Origin: Belnapia moabensis DSM 16746
GTDB taxonomy: Bacteria > Pseudomonadota > Alphaproteobacteria > Acetobacterales > Acetobacteraceae
NCBI RefSeq assembly: GCF_000745835.1
Contig: NZ_JQKB01000010.1
Location: forward strand, 1-64,000
DNA length: 64,000 bases
Direction: 5' to 3'
A program made the position numbers and the translations under genes. Below the pieces are notes generated by a model. The model worked only from the letters and a program-made list of their open reading frames with translations. It searched no databases and was not told the DNA's origin. Below are positions 10,313-18,553 of this stretch, piece after piece (position 1 is the first letter of the stretch; every line of letters starts with the position of its first letter).

Positions 10313-11559
10313 ATGCTCTCCAGCGGCCGGCCGACGGTGCGGGCCAGGTCGGCGGGGCTCGGAGCCTCCGGGGCGAAGTAGCCGGCAGCCTTCTTCGCCT
10401 CCATCTCGACCGCGGCATCGGGCGGGATGCGGTCGGGTGGGATGGGGATGCGCTCCAGCACCTCGATTCCCTGCTCCACCATGGCGTCGTACTTCATGTT
10501 GGACATGGAGACGAGGCGGTGGATGCGGGTCACGCCGAGCCAGTGCAGCACATCCGGCATGAGCTGCTGGAAGCGCGCATCCTGGACGCCTGCGACGCAT
10601 TCCGTCCGCTCGAAATAGGTGGCGGCCTGGTCGCCGCCCTCCTGGCGCTTGCGGGCATTGTAGACGAGGAATTTCGTCACCTCGCCGAGCGCCCGGCCCT
10701 CCTTCCGGTTGTAGACGACGAGGCCGACGCCGCCCCGCTGCGCCGCGCGCACCCCCTCTTCGATGCCCTGGATGAGATAGGGCCGGCAGGTGCATATGTC
10801 GGAGCCGAAGACGTCGGAGCCGTTGCACTCGTCGTGCACCCGGCAGGCGAGGGGCGTGTGCCGGTCAGCCAGCGCCCGCGGATCGCCGAAGATATAGGCG
10901 GTGATCCCGCCGATGGGCGGCAGGAAGACCGAGAGGTCCGGCCGCGTCACCAGCTCCGGGTACATCCCGCCGGTCTGCTCAAACAGCGTGCGGCGGAGCT
11001 CGTGCTCGGTCACGCCGAAGCGCTCGGCGATGCCCGGCAGCCACCAGACCGGGTCGATCGCCGCCTTGGTGACCGAGACATCGCCATTGGCGTGCAGCAC
11101 TTGGCCATCGGGGGCCAGCTCCCCCATGCCCATCAGCGCGTTCAGCTCGGCCATGTTCAGCCGGGCGCGGGTGATGGCGATGGTCGGGCGGATGTCGATT
11201 CCCTCGCCGATCGCCTGGCCGAAGACTTGGCCGGCGACGTGGCCCCATGGGTCGAGCGAGACGATGCGCCCCGGCTCGGTCCATTGCGGATAGGGGCCGA
11301 TCTCCGTCACCGGATGGGTATTGGCGAGGTCCGGCCGCTGCAAGGGCGAGAGCGCACCGGCTGAGACGGCGAGCGCCCGGTAGAGCGAGTAGGAGCCGCC
11401 ATGGGTGCCGATGACGTTGCGGTCGGACGGCCGTGTGACGGAGCCGATGACCGGCCCGCGCTCCTCTGGCGTCGGCGCCGCCCAGCGCAGCGGCCAGCGA
11501 TGCGCCTGCGGCTCCGGGTGCGAGGTCAGGCGGATATGGCGCGGGGCGTTGCTGCTCAT
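10309..11559 (-). CDS. URC1-type GTP cyclohydrolase II homologue, uracil catabolism
   Basis: This 416-residue protein has an N-terminal extension of about 200 residues ahead of a GTP cyclohydrolase II fold. The zinc cysteines are all kept (Cys245, Cys256, Cys258 within HDECNGSDVFGSDICTC), as is a substrate/phosphate motif YNRKEGRALGEVTK equivalent to the RibA EGRGIGL loop. It lacks the DHBP synthase half of RibBA. This architecture, next to DUF1688 and upp, identifies URC1, proposed to act on a uridine nucleotide in pyrimidine ring opening, and not a riboflavin enzyme. ATG 11559 is the best start. It is the first gene of the operon, divergent from the TRAP binding protein across 130 bp. Confidence 0.87.
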   Translation of the reverse strand: MSSNAPRHIRLTSHPEPQAHRWPLRWAAPTPEERGPVIGSVTRPSDRNVIGTHGGSYSLYRALAVSAGALSPLQRPDLANTHPVTEIGPYPQWTEPGRIVSLDPWGHVAGQVFGQAIGEGIDIRPTIAITRARLNMAELNALMGMGELAPDGQVLHANGDVSVTKAAIDPVWWLPGIAERFGVTEHELRRTLFEQTGGMYPELVTRPDLSVFLPPIGGITAYIFGDPRALADRHTPLACRVHDECNGSDVFGSDICTCRPYLIQGIEEGVRAAQRGGVGLVVYNRKEGRALGEVTKFLVYNARKRQEGGDQAATYFERTECVAGVQDARFQQLMPDVLHWLGVTRIHRLVSMSNMKYDAMVEQGIEVLERIPIPPDRIPPDAAVEMEAKKAAGYFAPEAPSPADLARTVGRPLESM

Positions 11560-11689
11560 GCGAAGAAGCTTGCCAGGATGCGGCGCCGGATCAAAGAGGC
11601 GCTTCCGCCGTAGCAACGGAAGGTGTTGCCGCCCTATCCTCCACCCATGCCCCCGGCATGAGGGGCGGGACCAGGGAAGGAAAGACAGG

Positions 11690-12781
11690 ATGCAACGCCG
11701 CCGCGCCCTCGCGGGCGGGATCGCCGGGATAACCGGTGCCGCCACCCTCGCCACCCCTCATCTTGCGAGTGCCCAGCCGCGCATCCGCTGGCGCTGCCCC
11801 AACAGCTTCCCGAAGACGCTCGATACGCTCTACGGCGCGGCCGAGATCGTGGCGCGCCGGGTGCGGGAGATGTCGGACGGCGCCTTCGAGATCAGCGTCT
11901 CCGGCCCCGGCGAGATCGTGCCCGGCCTGCAGATCCTGGATGCGGTAGGGCAGGGCTCGGTCGAGTGCGGCTTCACCTCCAGCCTTTTCTATTTCGGCAA
12001 GGACCCGAGCCTCGCCATCAGCACGACGCTGCCCTGGGGCATGTCGAGCCGGGCGATGTTCGCCTGGCTGAACTACGGCGGCGGCCGCGACCTGCTGCGC
12101 GATGTCTTCCGCGACCAGGGCGTCGTCGCCATCCCCGCCGCCTGCACCGGCGCCCAGATGGGCGGCTGGCTGAAGCGGGAGATCAAGATGCCGGAGGATA
12201 TGAAAGGGCTGAAATTCCGCATCGCCGGGCTCGGCGGCAGCGTGATGGCGAAGCTCGGCGTCATCCCCCAGCAGATCGCGCCATCCGACATCTACCCGGC
12301 ATTGGAGCGGGGCGTGATCGACGGCGCGGAATATATCGGCCCCTATGACGACGAAAAACTCGGCTTCGGCCAGGTGGCGAAATACTACTACTACCCCGGC
12401 TTCCAGGAGATCGCCCCGAGCACCGATCTGCTGATCAACCAGCGGGCCTGGGACGGGCTGCCGAAAGCCTACCAGTCCATGCTGGAGACTGCCTCCGCCG
12501 AAGCCTGGGCCGCGACGGCGGCGAAATACGACGTGCTGAACCCGCCGGCGCTGCGGCGGCTGGTGGCGGGCGGCACCCAGCTCCGCCCCTACCCGCGGGA
12601 GGTGATGGCGGCGCTCTACCGCGCCGCGCAGGAACTTTACGCCGAGCTCGGCGCGCAGAATGCGCGGTTCAAGCGCATCCACGAGCATTGGGACAAGTTC
12701 CGGCTGGAACAGATCCAGTGGTTTCGCGTGGCGGAGGACAGCGCCTCGAATTTCGTCGCGGTGACGACCTCGCAGCGCTGA
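11690..12781 (+). CDS. TRAP transporter solute-binding protein (DctP family)
   Basis: This 363-residue periplasmic binding protein starts with a twin-arginine-like signal (MQRRRALAGG...ASAQ, cleavage near residue 29). The mature part has the DctP fold signature: WRCPNSFPKTLDTLYGAAE, ALERGVIDGAEYIGPYDDEKLGF, and the conserved arginine region GLKFRIAGLGG that in this family binds the substrate carboxylate. The YYYYPGFQEIAPSTDLLIN segment resembles binding proteins of the TakP/mannitol-chloroaromatic subgroup. AGGGAAGG lies upstream of ATG 11690. No DctQ or DctM membrane subunit is encoded in the window, so it must pair with an unlinked transporter. It meets the GMC gene tail to tail with 9 bp between them. 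Confidence 0.93.
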   Translation: MQRRRALAGGIAGITGAATLATPHLASAQPRIRWRCPNSFPKTLDTLYGAAEIVARRVREMSDGAFEISVSGPGEIVPGLQILDAVGQGSVECGFTSSLFYFGKDPSLAISTTLPWGMSSRAMFAWLNYGGGRDLLRDVFRDQGVVAIPAACTGAQMGGWLKREIKMPEDMKGLKFRIAGLGGSVMAKLGVIPQQIAPSDIYPALERGVIDGAEYIGPYDDEKLGFGQVAKYYYYPGFQEIAPSTDLLINQRAWDGLPKAYQSMLETASAEAWAATAAKYDVLNPPALRRLVAGGTQLRPYPREVMAALYRAAQELYAELGAQNARFKRIHEHWDKFRLEQIQWFRVAEDSASNFVAVTTSQR

Positions 12782-12790
12782 CCGGGACTA

Positions 12791-14425
12791 TCAGGCGGCC
12801 TCCTCGGCCGCCTGACGCCCGAGGATGAAGTCGGCAGCCTTCTCCGCGATCATCAGCGTCGTCGCATAGGTATTGGCCGAGGGCATGCTCGGCATGATCG
12901 AGGCATCGACGACGCGCAGCCCCTGCATGCCATGCACCAGCAGCCGGTCGCTCACCACCGCGCTCGGGTCCGTCTCCGGTCCCATGCGGGCGGTGCCGAT
13001 GAGGTGGTAGGTGGTGCTGCCGTTGCGCTTGGCGAAGTCGAGCAGCTCGTCATCGGTCTGCGCCTGGGGGCCGGGCAGGGTTTCCGCCTCCAGATAGCGG
13101 GAGAGCTCCGGCGTGTTCAGCATCCGTCGCACCAGCCGCATGCCGCCGAGATGGACGCGCACATCCATCGGGTCGGAGAGGTAGTTGGGGTTGATCACCG
13201 GGTCCTCGAAGACATCGGTGCTGCGCGCGGTGACCCAGCCGGTGCTCTCCGGCCGGTGCTGCCAGGCGCCGGCGGTGACACCCGGATAGTCGTCCAGCAC
13301 ATAGACCTTCCCCTCGACATAGGAGCCGGGGGTGAAGACGCATTGCAGGTCCGGCACGTCGAGCCCCTCGAAGCTCTTCCAGAAGACATGCACATGCGAG
13401 GGCGCGGTGGCGAGGATGCTGGGCTTGCGCAGCCCCCAGCGGGCGATCTGCATCCCGAGCTTCACGCCGCGGCCGAGCTGGTTCAGCGTCTCGACGCCCG
13501 GCTTCGCCCGCATGACGAAGCGCGAGGCGTAGTGGTCGCGGAAATTCGCACCGACGCCGCGCAGCGCATGCACCACGGGCACGCCGAGCCGCTCCAGCAG
13601 GTCCACCGGCCCGACGCCCGAGACCTGCAGCAGCCGCGCCGTGTTCACCGTGCCGGCGGAGAGGATGACCTCGCGCCGCGCCCGCACCTCGCGCGGCGGG
13701 GCGCCGCGGGCGGCCAGGTAGCGGATGCCGACCGCGCGCTTGCCCTCGAAGAGGATGGCGCTGGCCCGCGCATTGGTCCGCACCTCGAGGTTCGGCCGCT
13801 TCATCGCCGGCTTGAGGAAGGCCCGCGCCGCCGAGACGCGCCGCCCGTTGCGGATCGCCCGCTGGAAATAGCCGACGCCGGCCTGGCTGCCGCTGTTGTA
13901 GTCGCGGGCGCGGGGGATGCCGAGGCCCACGCAACCCTCGATGAAGGCCTCCGAGACCGGGTTGATCCAGTCCATGTCAGTGATTGGGATGCCGTCCTCG
14001 TTGCGCCCCCGCGAGTGGTCACCCTCACCGATGCGGTTCTCGCTGCGCCGGTAGTAGGGCAGGCAGTCGGCATAGCCCCAGCCGCGGTTGCCGCGCTGCG
14101 CCCAGGTGTCGAGATCGGCCGGCTGCCCGCGGTTGTAGACCATGCCGTTCACCGAGGAGGATCCGCCGAGCGTCCGCCCCTGTGTCGTGCTGATGCGCCG
14201 GCCGCCGGTCATCGGCAGCGGCTCGGTCTTGAACTGCCAGGTGACGCCGGGATCCACCAGCGTCTTGATGAAGCCGGCGGGGATGTGGATGAAGGGGTTG
14301 CGGTCCGGCGGCCCCGCCTCCAGCACGCAGACGGTGATGTTCGGGTCGGCGCTCAGCCGGTTGGCCAGCACCGAGCCGGCGGCGCCCGACCCTACGATCA
14401 CATAGTCGAAGCTGTCGGCATCCAT
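12791..14425 (-). CDS. GMC-family FAD oxidoreductase (choline dehydrogenase-like)
   Basis: This 544-residue flavoprotein oxidises an alcohol. The N-terminal FAD dinucleotide motif is YVIVGSGAAGSVLANRLS with the downstream LEAG. GMC signature 1 is GRTLGGSSSVNGMVYNRG (residues about 84-101), and signature 2 is SAGTVNTARLLQVSGVGP. The C-terminal catalytic His region is TYHLIGTARMG, followed by VDASIMPSMPSANTYATTLMIAEKAAD. Length matches bacterial choline/alcohol dehydrogenases, but the substrate cannot be read off. It is the fourth gene of a minus-strand operon (epoxide hydrolase, ADH, hydratase, GMC) with a 25-bp gap upstream, which suggests oxidation of an alcohol or diol intermediate in the same pathway. 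Confidence 0.92.
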   Translation of the reverse strand: MDADSFDYVIVGSGAAGSVLANRLSADPNITVCVLEAGPPDRNPFIHIPAGFIKTLVDPGVTWQFKTEPLPMTGGRRISTTQGRTLGGSSSVNGMVYNRGQPADLDTWAQRGNRGWGYADCLPYYRRSENRIGEGDHSRGRNEDGIPITDMDWINPVSEAFIEGCVGLGIPRARDYNSGSQAGVGYFQRAIRNGRRVSAARAFLKPAMKRPNLEVRTNARASAILFEGKRAVGIRYLAARGAPPREVRARREVILSAGTVNTARLLQVSGVGPVDLLERLGVPVVHALRGVGANFRDHYASRFVMRAKPGVETLNQLGRGVKLGMQIARWGLRKPSILATAPSHVHVFWKSFEGLDVPDLQCVFTPGSYVEGKVYVLDDYPGVTAGAWQHRPESTGWVTARSTDVFEDPVINPNYLSDPMDVRVHLGGMRLVRRMLNTPELSRYLEAETLPGPQAQTDDELLDFAKRNGSTTYHLIGTARMGPETDPSAVVSDRLLVHGMQGLRVVDASIMPSMPSANTYATTLMIAEKAADFILGRQAAEEAA

Positions 14426-14450
14426 GCTCGGCGTCCTGTCGATCCCTCCC

Positions 14451-15242
14451 TCAGGCTATAAACCGAATGGCGACGCTGCCAAGCCGCCCGAACTCGGCCC
14501 GGACCGCATCCCCTGGCCCGATCTCGAGCGGCACCATGCAGGTGCCGGTGGTCACGTAGTGCCCGGCGGCCAGGCCGGGGCCATGGGCCGCCAGCTCATT
14601 GGCCAGCCAGGTGAGGGCGATGCGCGGGTCGCCCAGCACATTGGCGCCGACGCCCTCGCGGCCGTAGCGCTCGCCGACCCGCGCCGAGACCGGATGTGCG
14701 GCGAGGTCGAGCCCGCGCCAGTCGGCCGGCGCCTCCGGGCCGAGGACGAATTGATGGGCACAGGCATTGTCGGCGATAAGCTGCGGCCCGCCGGCCCGGG
14801 CGAAATCCTCGAAGCGGCTGTCCGGCACCTCGATGCCGAGATGCAGCGCGCCAACCGCCTCCATCACCTCAGCCTGGGTATAAGGCGCGGACCGGGGCGG
14901 CAGGTCGCGGGCCAAGCGGAAGACGAATTCCGGCTCGGCGACCAGCATGGCATTGGCGCCGAGCGGCACCTCGGCCCCGTCGGCGAAGACCCGGCTGGCG
15001 AGGATGCGGCCCGCGAGCGGCCCATCGACGCCGATATGCGCCTGCCCGGCCTGGCTGGTTGCGGCGATCTTCCAGCCGAAGAGCGGCCGCCCGTCACGCC
15101 CCTCGAAGCGAGACTGGATCGCATAGCCTTCGGCCCGGCTGGCCGGCCGCAGCGGGGCGGGAAGGGCATCGAGGCGCCGTCCCTCCTGCCAGTGCCGCCA
15201 GAGCAGCGCGGCGGCCTCCTCTGCCGCTCCGTCGTCGAGCAT
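14451..15242 (-). CDS. 2-keto-4-pentenoate hydratase family protein (MhpD/HpaH-like)
   Basis: This 263-residue protein has the fumarylacetoacetase-C/hydratase fold. Features include FGWKIAATSQAGQAHIGVDGPLAGRI near residue 60, the metal-ligand EPEFVFRLARDLP around residues 105-117, LGIEVPDSRFEDF with further acidic ligands, and the C-terminal VTTGTCMVPLEIGPGDAVRAEFG. Such enzymes hydrate 2-hydroxyalkadienoates to 4-hydroxy-2-ketoacids in meta-cleavage pathways or decarboxylate related oxoacids. GGGAGG sits upstream of ATG 15242. It lies 26 bp after the ADH gene and 25 bp before GMC, so all are likely co-transcribed. No ring-cleavage dioxygenase or aldolase is present nearby, so the exact pathway is open. 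Confidence 0.85.
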   Translation of the reverse strand: MLDDGAAEEAAALLWRHWQEGRRLDALPAPLRPASRAEGYAIQSRFEGRDGRPLFGWKIAATSQAGQAHIGVDGPLAGRILASRVFADGAEVPLGANAMLVAEPEFVFRLARDLPPRSAPYTQAEVMEAVGALHLGIEVPDSRFEDFARAGGPQLIADNACAHQFVLGPEAPADWRGLDLAAHPVSARVGERYGREGVGANVLGDPRIALTWLANELAAHGPGLAAGHYVTTGTCMVPLEIGPGDAVRAEFGRLGSVAIRFIA

Positions 15243-15268
15243 CCTCGTTCCCTCCCAGGCCTTCGCCG

Positions 15269-16279
15269 TCAGAACCCTTCGAGCACGATCTTGCCCCGCA
15301 CGCGCCCCGCCTCGATGGCGGCATGGGCGCGGCGCAGGTTCTCCGCGGTGATCCGGCCGTAATGCTCGGGCGTCGTCGGGCGGAGCCTCCCGGCATCGAT
15401 CAGCGAGGCCGCCTCGGTTAGGATGGCGTGCTGGCGCTCCATATCGGCGGTGCGGAACATCGGCCGGGTGAACATCGCCTCCCAATGGATTGAGACGCTC
15501 TTGAACTTCACCAGCCGCAGGTCGAGCGGCTCCGGGTCGTCGATCAGCCCGAACCGTCCCTGCGGCGCGATCAGCCTGGCGATCTCGGCCCAGACGGCGG
15601 CATCGGTATGGGTCGAGAAGACGTAGCGCACCGGGCCGAAACCCTTCACCTGCGCCGCCAGCGGCTGGGTGTGGTCCACCACCTCATGCGCCCCGCACTC
15701 GCGGACCCAGGCGGCGCTCTCGGGGCGGGAGGCGGTGCCGATGATCCGCAGCCCGGTCAGCGCCCGGGCCAGGGCGATGGCGATGGAGGGCACCCCGCCG
15801 GCGCCGCCCAGCATCAGCAGCGACTCGCCCGCGCCGCCGCCGCGGGGGATCTCCAGCCGGTCGAACAGCATCTCCCAGGCGGTGAGCGTGGTCAGCGGCA
15901 GGGCCGCCGCCGCAGCATGGGAGAGGCTATCCGGCTTGCTGCCGGCGATCCGCTCATCGACCAATTGCAACTCGGCATTGGAGCCCGGCCGGTCGAGCAC
16001 GCCGGCGTAGAAGACCGCATCGCCGGGGCGGAAGAGGGTGCAGCCCGGCCCCACCGCCTCGACGATGCCGGAGGCGTCGTAGCCCAGCACGCGTGGCGCC
16101 TCGGGCGAGGCGTCGAAGACGGCGCGGCTCTTGGCATCGCGCGGATTGACCGAGACGGCCTGCACCCGGACCAGCAGATCGCGCCCCTCGGGCGAGGGCG
16201 GGTGAGGCAGCACGAGGTCCTGGAGCGAGCGCGGGTCGCCGATCGGCAGGCCGCGCTCGGTATAGCCAACGGCCTTCAT
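15269..16279 (-). CDS. zinc-type alcohol dehydrogenase / quinone oxidoreductase-like protein
   Basis: This 336-residue MDR-superfamily protein resembles the NADPH:quinone reductase-like subgroup, here without the structural or catalytic zinc cysteines. The N-terminal GroES-like half contains VQAVSVNPRDAKSR and VLGYDASGIVEAVGP; the nucleotide-binding half has LLMLGGAGGVPSIAIALAR as the Rossmann glycine motif. The C-terminal FGLIDDPEPLDLRLVKFKSVSIHWE segment is typical of zinc-binding alcohol dehydrogenase family proteins of the ZADH/TIGR02817 group. ATG 16279 overlaps the epoxide hydrolase stop by ATGA, so translation is coupled. It probably reduces an enone or quinone made in the same catabolic route. 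Confidence 0.88.
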   Translation of the reverse strand: MKAVGYTERGLPIGDPRSLQDLVLPHPPSPEGRDLLVRVQAVSVNPRDAKSRAVFDASPEAPRVLGYDASGIVEAVGPGCTLFRPGDAVFYAGVLDRPGSNAELQLVDERIAGSKPDSLSHAAAAALPLTTLTAWEMLFDRLEIPRGGGAGESLLMLGGAGGVPSIAIALARALTGLRIIGTASRPESAAWVRECGAHEVVDHTQPLAAQVKGFGPVRYVFSTHTDAAVWAEIARLIAPQGRFGLIDDPEPLDLRLVKFKSVSIHWEAMFTRPMFRTADMERQHAILTEAASLIDAGRLRPTTPEHYGRITAENLRRAHAAIEAGRVRGKIVLEGF

Positions 16280-17442
16280 GCGGCGCCTCCCCGCAGCGGG
16301 CGGAAGAAGGCGGCGACCTCCTTGGCCAGCGCCGCCGGCTGCTCCATCGCGGCGAAATGCCCTCCGTGCTGCATCTCCGTCCAGCGGCGGATGTCGGTAT
16401 AGGTCCGCTCGGCGATGCTGCGCGGCGGGCGGCGGATCTCCTTCGGGAAGGCGGCATAGCCCGTCGGCACGTCGACCGTGCGCCCCTCGGGGATCGGCCA
16501 GTCGCCGTGCATCCGCGCGTAGTAGGGCCAGAAGGAGGCGCCGATGCAGCCGGTGAACCAGTAGAGCGAGATGTTCGCCAGCAGCCTGTCGCGCGGATGG
16601 ACGCTCTCGACATCGCCGCCGCAATCCGACCAGGCGCGGAATTTCTCGACGATCCAGGCGGCGAGCCCGGCCGGGCTGTCGTTCAGCGCGAAGGCCAAGG
16701 TCTGCGGCCGTGTGCCCTGGATCCACTGGTAGCCGGTTTCCTCCCGCATCCAGTGCGCCACCTCGTCGAGGTAGCGGCGCTCCTCCGCGGTCGGATTCTC
16801 TGGCGCCGCCTGGTCGGGGCGGAGCGAGAGCAGGTTGAGGTGGATGCCGATCAGCTTCTCCGCATGCGCGACGCCGAGGCGGGAGGCGGTGAAGCCGCCC
16901 CAGTCGCCGCCCTGCGCGCCGAACCGCTCGTAGCCGAGCACGCCGGTCATCAGATGGGCGAGGCAATCCGCGATCGCCTCGACCGGAAAGCGCGGCTGGC
17001 CCGGCTTGAAGGAGAGGCCGTAGCCTGGCAGCGAGGGGACGACGATGGTGAAGGCATCCGCCGGGTCGCCGCCGAAATGGGCCGGGTCGGTCAGGCGGGG
17101 GATGATGTCGAGGAACTCAAAGACCGAGCCCGGCCAGCCATGCATCAGCAGCAGCGGCATCGGCGCCGGGCCTTGGCCCTGGACGTGCAGGTAGTGCAGG
17201 TCGATCCCGTGCAGGGGGACGGTGAACTGCGGGAAGGCGTTCAGCCGCGCCTCGGCATGGCGCCAGTTGAAGCCGCTTTGCCAATAGGCAAGCAGGCCGC
17301 CGAGATAATCGACATCGGTGCCGGTCGCCCAGGGCTCGCCCGGCGCCTGGTCGGGCAGCCGGGTCAGGGCGAGGCGGGCCTTGAGATCCGCGATGGCCTG
17401 GTCGGGAATTTCGAGCCGGAAGGGGTGGGGGGTGGGGAGCAT
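16276..17442 (-). CDS. epoxide hydrolase (EHN-type alpha/beta hydrolase)
   Basis: This 388-residue protein opens with the epoxide hydrolase N-terminal domain (RLEIPDQAIADLKARLALTR, YWQSGFNWRHAEARLNAFPQF). The alpha/beta hydrolase core follows: oxyanion HGWPGS at 101-106, the nucleophile Asp180 in GAQGGDWGGF, cap tyrosines in the SLYWFTGCIGASFWPY region, and the catalytic His in HGGHFAAMEQP. This is the full set of a microsomal-type epoxide hydrolase that converts epoxides to diols in the cytoplasm. It is first in the minus-strand four-gene operon and divergent, across 139 bp, from a Bug-type binding protein gene that could import the substrate or a related acid. Confidence 0.93.
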   Translation of the reverse strand: MLPTPHPFRLEIPDQAIADLKARLALTRLPDQAPGEPWATGTDVDYLGGLLAYWQSGFNWRHAEARLNAFPQFTVPLHGIDLHYLHVQGQGPAPMPLLLMHGWPGSVFEFLDIIPRLTDPAHFGGDPADAFTIVVPSLPGYGLSFKPGQPRFPVEAIADCLAHLMTGVLGYERFGAQGGDWGGFTASRLGVAHAEKLIGIHLNLLSLRPDQAAPENPTAEERRYLDEVAHWMREETGYQWIQGTRPQTLAFALNDSPAGLAAWIVEKFRAWSDCGGDVESVHPRDRLLANISLYWFTGCIGASFWPYYARMHGDWPIPEGRTVDVPTGYAAFPKEIRRPPRSIAERTYTDIRRWTEMQHGGHFAAMEQPAALAKEVAAFFRPLRGGAA

Positions 17443-17581
17443 GGTTTCCTCCTCTGCCCAGGCGAGCGCGCAAGGCGCCGCGCGTCAAGCGACGGAACGC
17501 TGCCCGATGCATCGCGCCCGGCTTGACGGCGGACCGGCGGACACGGCCAATGCGCGGCAACGAACCGGGAAGGAGCACGCC

Positions 17582-18553
17582 ATGCATCGCCGTCAACTGA
17601 TCGGGGCCACGGGCCTGCTGCTCGCCAGCCGCCCGGCGCGGGCGGAGGAGGAGTGGCCCTCGCGCACGGTGACGATCGTGGTGCCCTTCGCCCCCGGCTC
17701 CTCCTCCGACATCATCGGCCGTGCCGTGGCGCAGGGGATGCAGCAATCCCTCGGCAAGCCCGTCGTCGCCGAGAACCGGCCGGGTGCTACCGGCGAGGTC
17801 GGCGCGCGCGGCGTCATCCGCAGCGCCCCCGACGGCTATACGCTGATGCATGCGCCGATCAGCACCTGGGCGATCAATGTCGCGCTGCGGCCGAACCTCG
17901 CCTACGACCCCGTCACGCAGTTGACCCGCATTACCCAGACGGTACGGACGCCGAACGTACTCGTCGTGCATCCCGGCCAGGTGCCGGCGAAGACGCTGCC
18001 GGAACTCGTCGCCTGGCTGAAGGGCAATGGCGGCCGCGCCTCTTACTCCACCAGCGGCATCGGCTCCTCCGACCACCTGACGATGGAGATGTTCAAGCAG
18101 GCGACGGGTACAGATGTGGCGCACGTCCCCTATGCCGGCGGCGGGCCGGCGACGACCGACCTGATCGCGGGCACGGTGCAGATGTCGTTCCAGAATCTAG
18201 GCTCCATCGCGCCGCAGATCAGGGATGGCCGGGTCCGGCCGATCATCATCACCAGCGAGGCGCGCAGCCCGCTGCTGCCGGAGGTGCCGACGGCGGGCGA
18301 GGCGGGGCTGCGCGACTTCGTCGTCTATTCCTGGCAGGGCTTCGGCGGGCCGGCGGGGATGCCGGCGCCGCTGGTCGCCAAGGTCCATGCCGCCGCCATC
18401 GCTGCACTGCGCGCGCCGCAGACCGCATCGAGGCTGGCCGATCTCGGCTTCGAGGTGGTCGGCAACAGCCCGGAGGAATTCGCAGCCTTCCAGCAGGGCG
18501 AAATCGCCCGCTGGAAGCGCGTGGTGACGCAGGGCGGGATTACCGCGGAGTAG
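17582..18553 (+). CDS. Bug/TctC-family tripartite tricarboxylate transporter substrate-binding protein
   Basis: This 323-residue periplasmic protein has a short signal (MHRRQLIGATGLLLASRPARA). The Bug fold is clear: WPSRTVTIVVPFAPGSSSDIIGR, VVAENRPGATGEVGARGVIRSAPDGYTL, the substrate-loop HVPYAGGGPATTDLIAG, and SPLLPEVPTAGEAGL. These proteins bind carboxylates or other small organics for TctAB transporters; very large unlinked families are typical of Roseomonas and Bordetella relatives. No TctA or TctB is present in the window. GGAAGGAG precedes ATG 17582. Its 3' end overlaps the convergent glycosyltransferase gene by 14 bp. Confidence 0.93.
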   Translation: MHRRQLIGATGLLLASRPARAEEEWPSRTVTIVVPFAPGSSSDIIGRAVAQGMQQSLGKPVVAENRPGATGEVGARGVIRSAPDGYTLMHAPISTWAINVALRPNLAYDPVTQLTRITQTVRTPNVLVVHPGQVPAKTLPELVAWLKGNGGRASYSTSGIGSSDHLTMEMFKQATGTDVAHVPYAGGGPATTDLIAGTVQMSFQNLGSIAPQIRDGRVRPIIITSEARSPLLPEVPTAGEAGLRDFVVYSWQGFGGPAGMPAPLVAKVHAAAIAALRAPQTASRLADLGFEVVGNSPEEFAAFQQGEIARWKRVVTQGGITAE

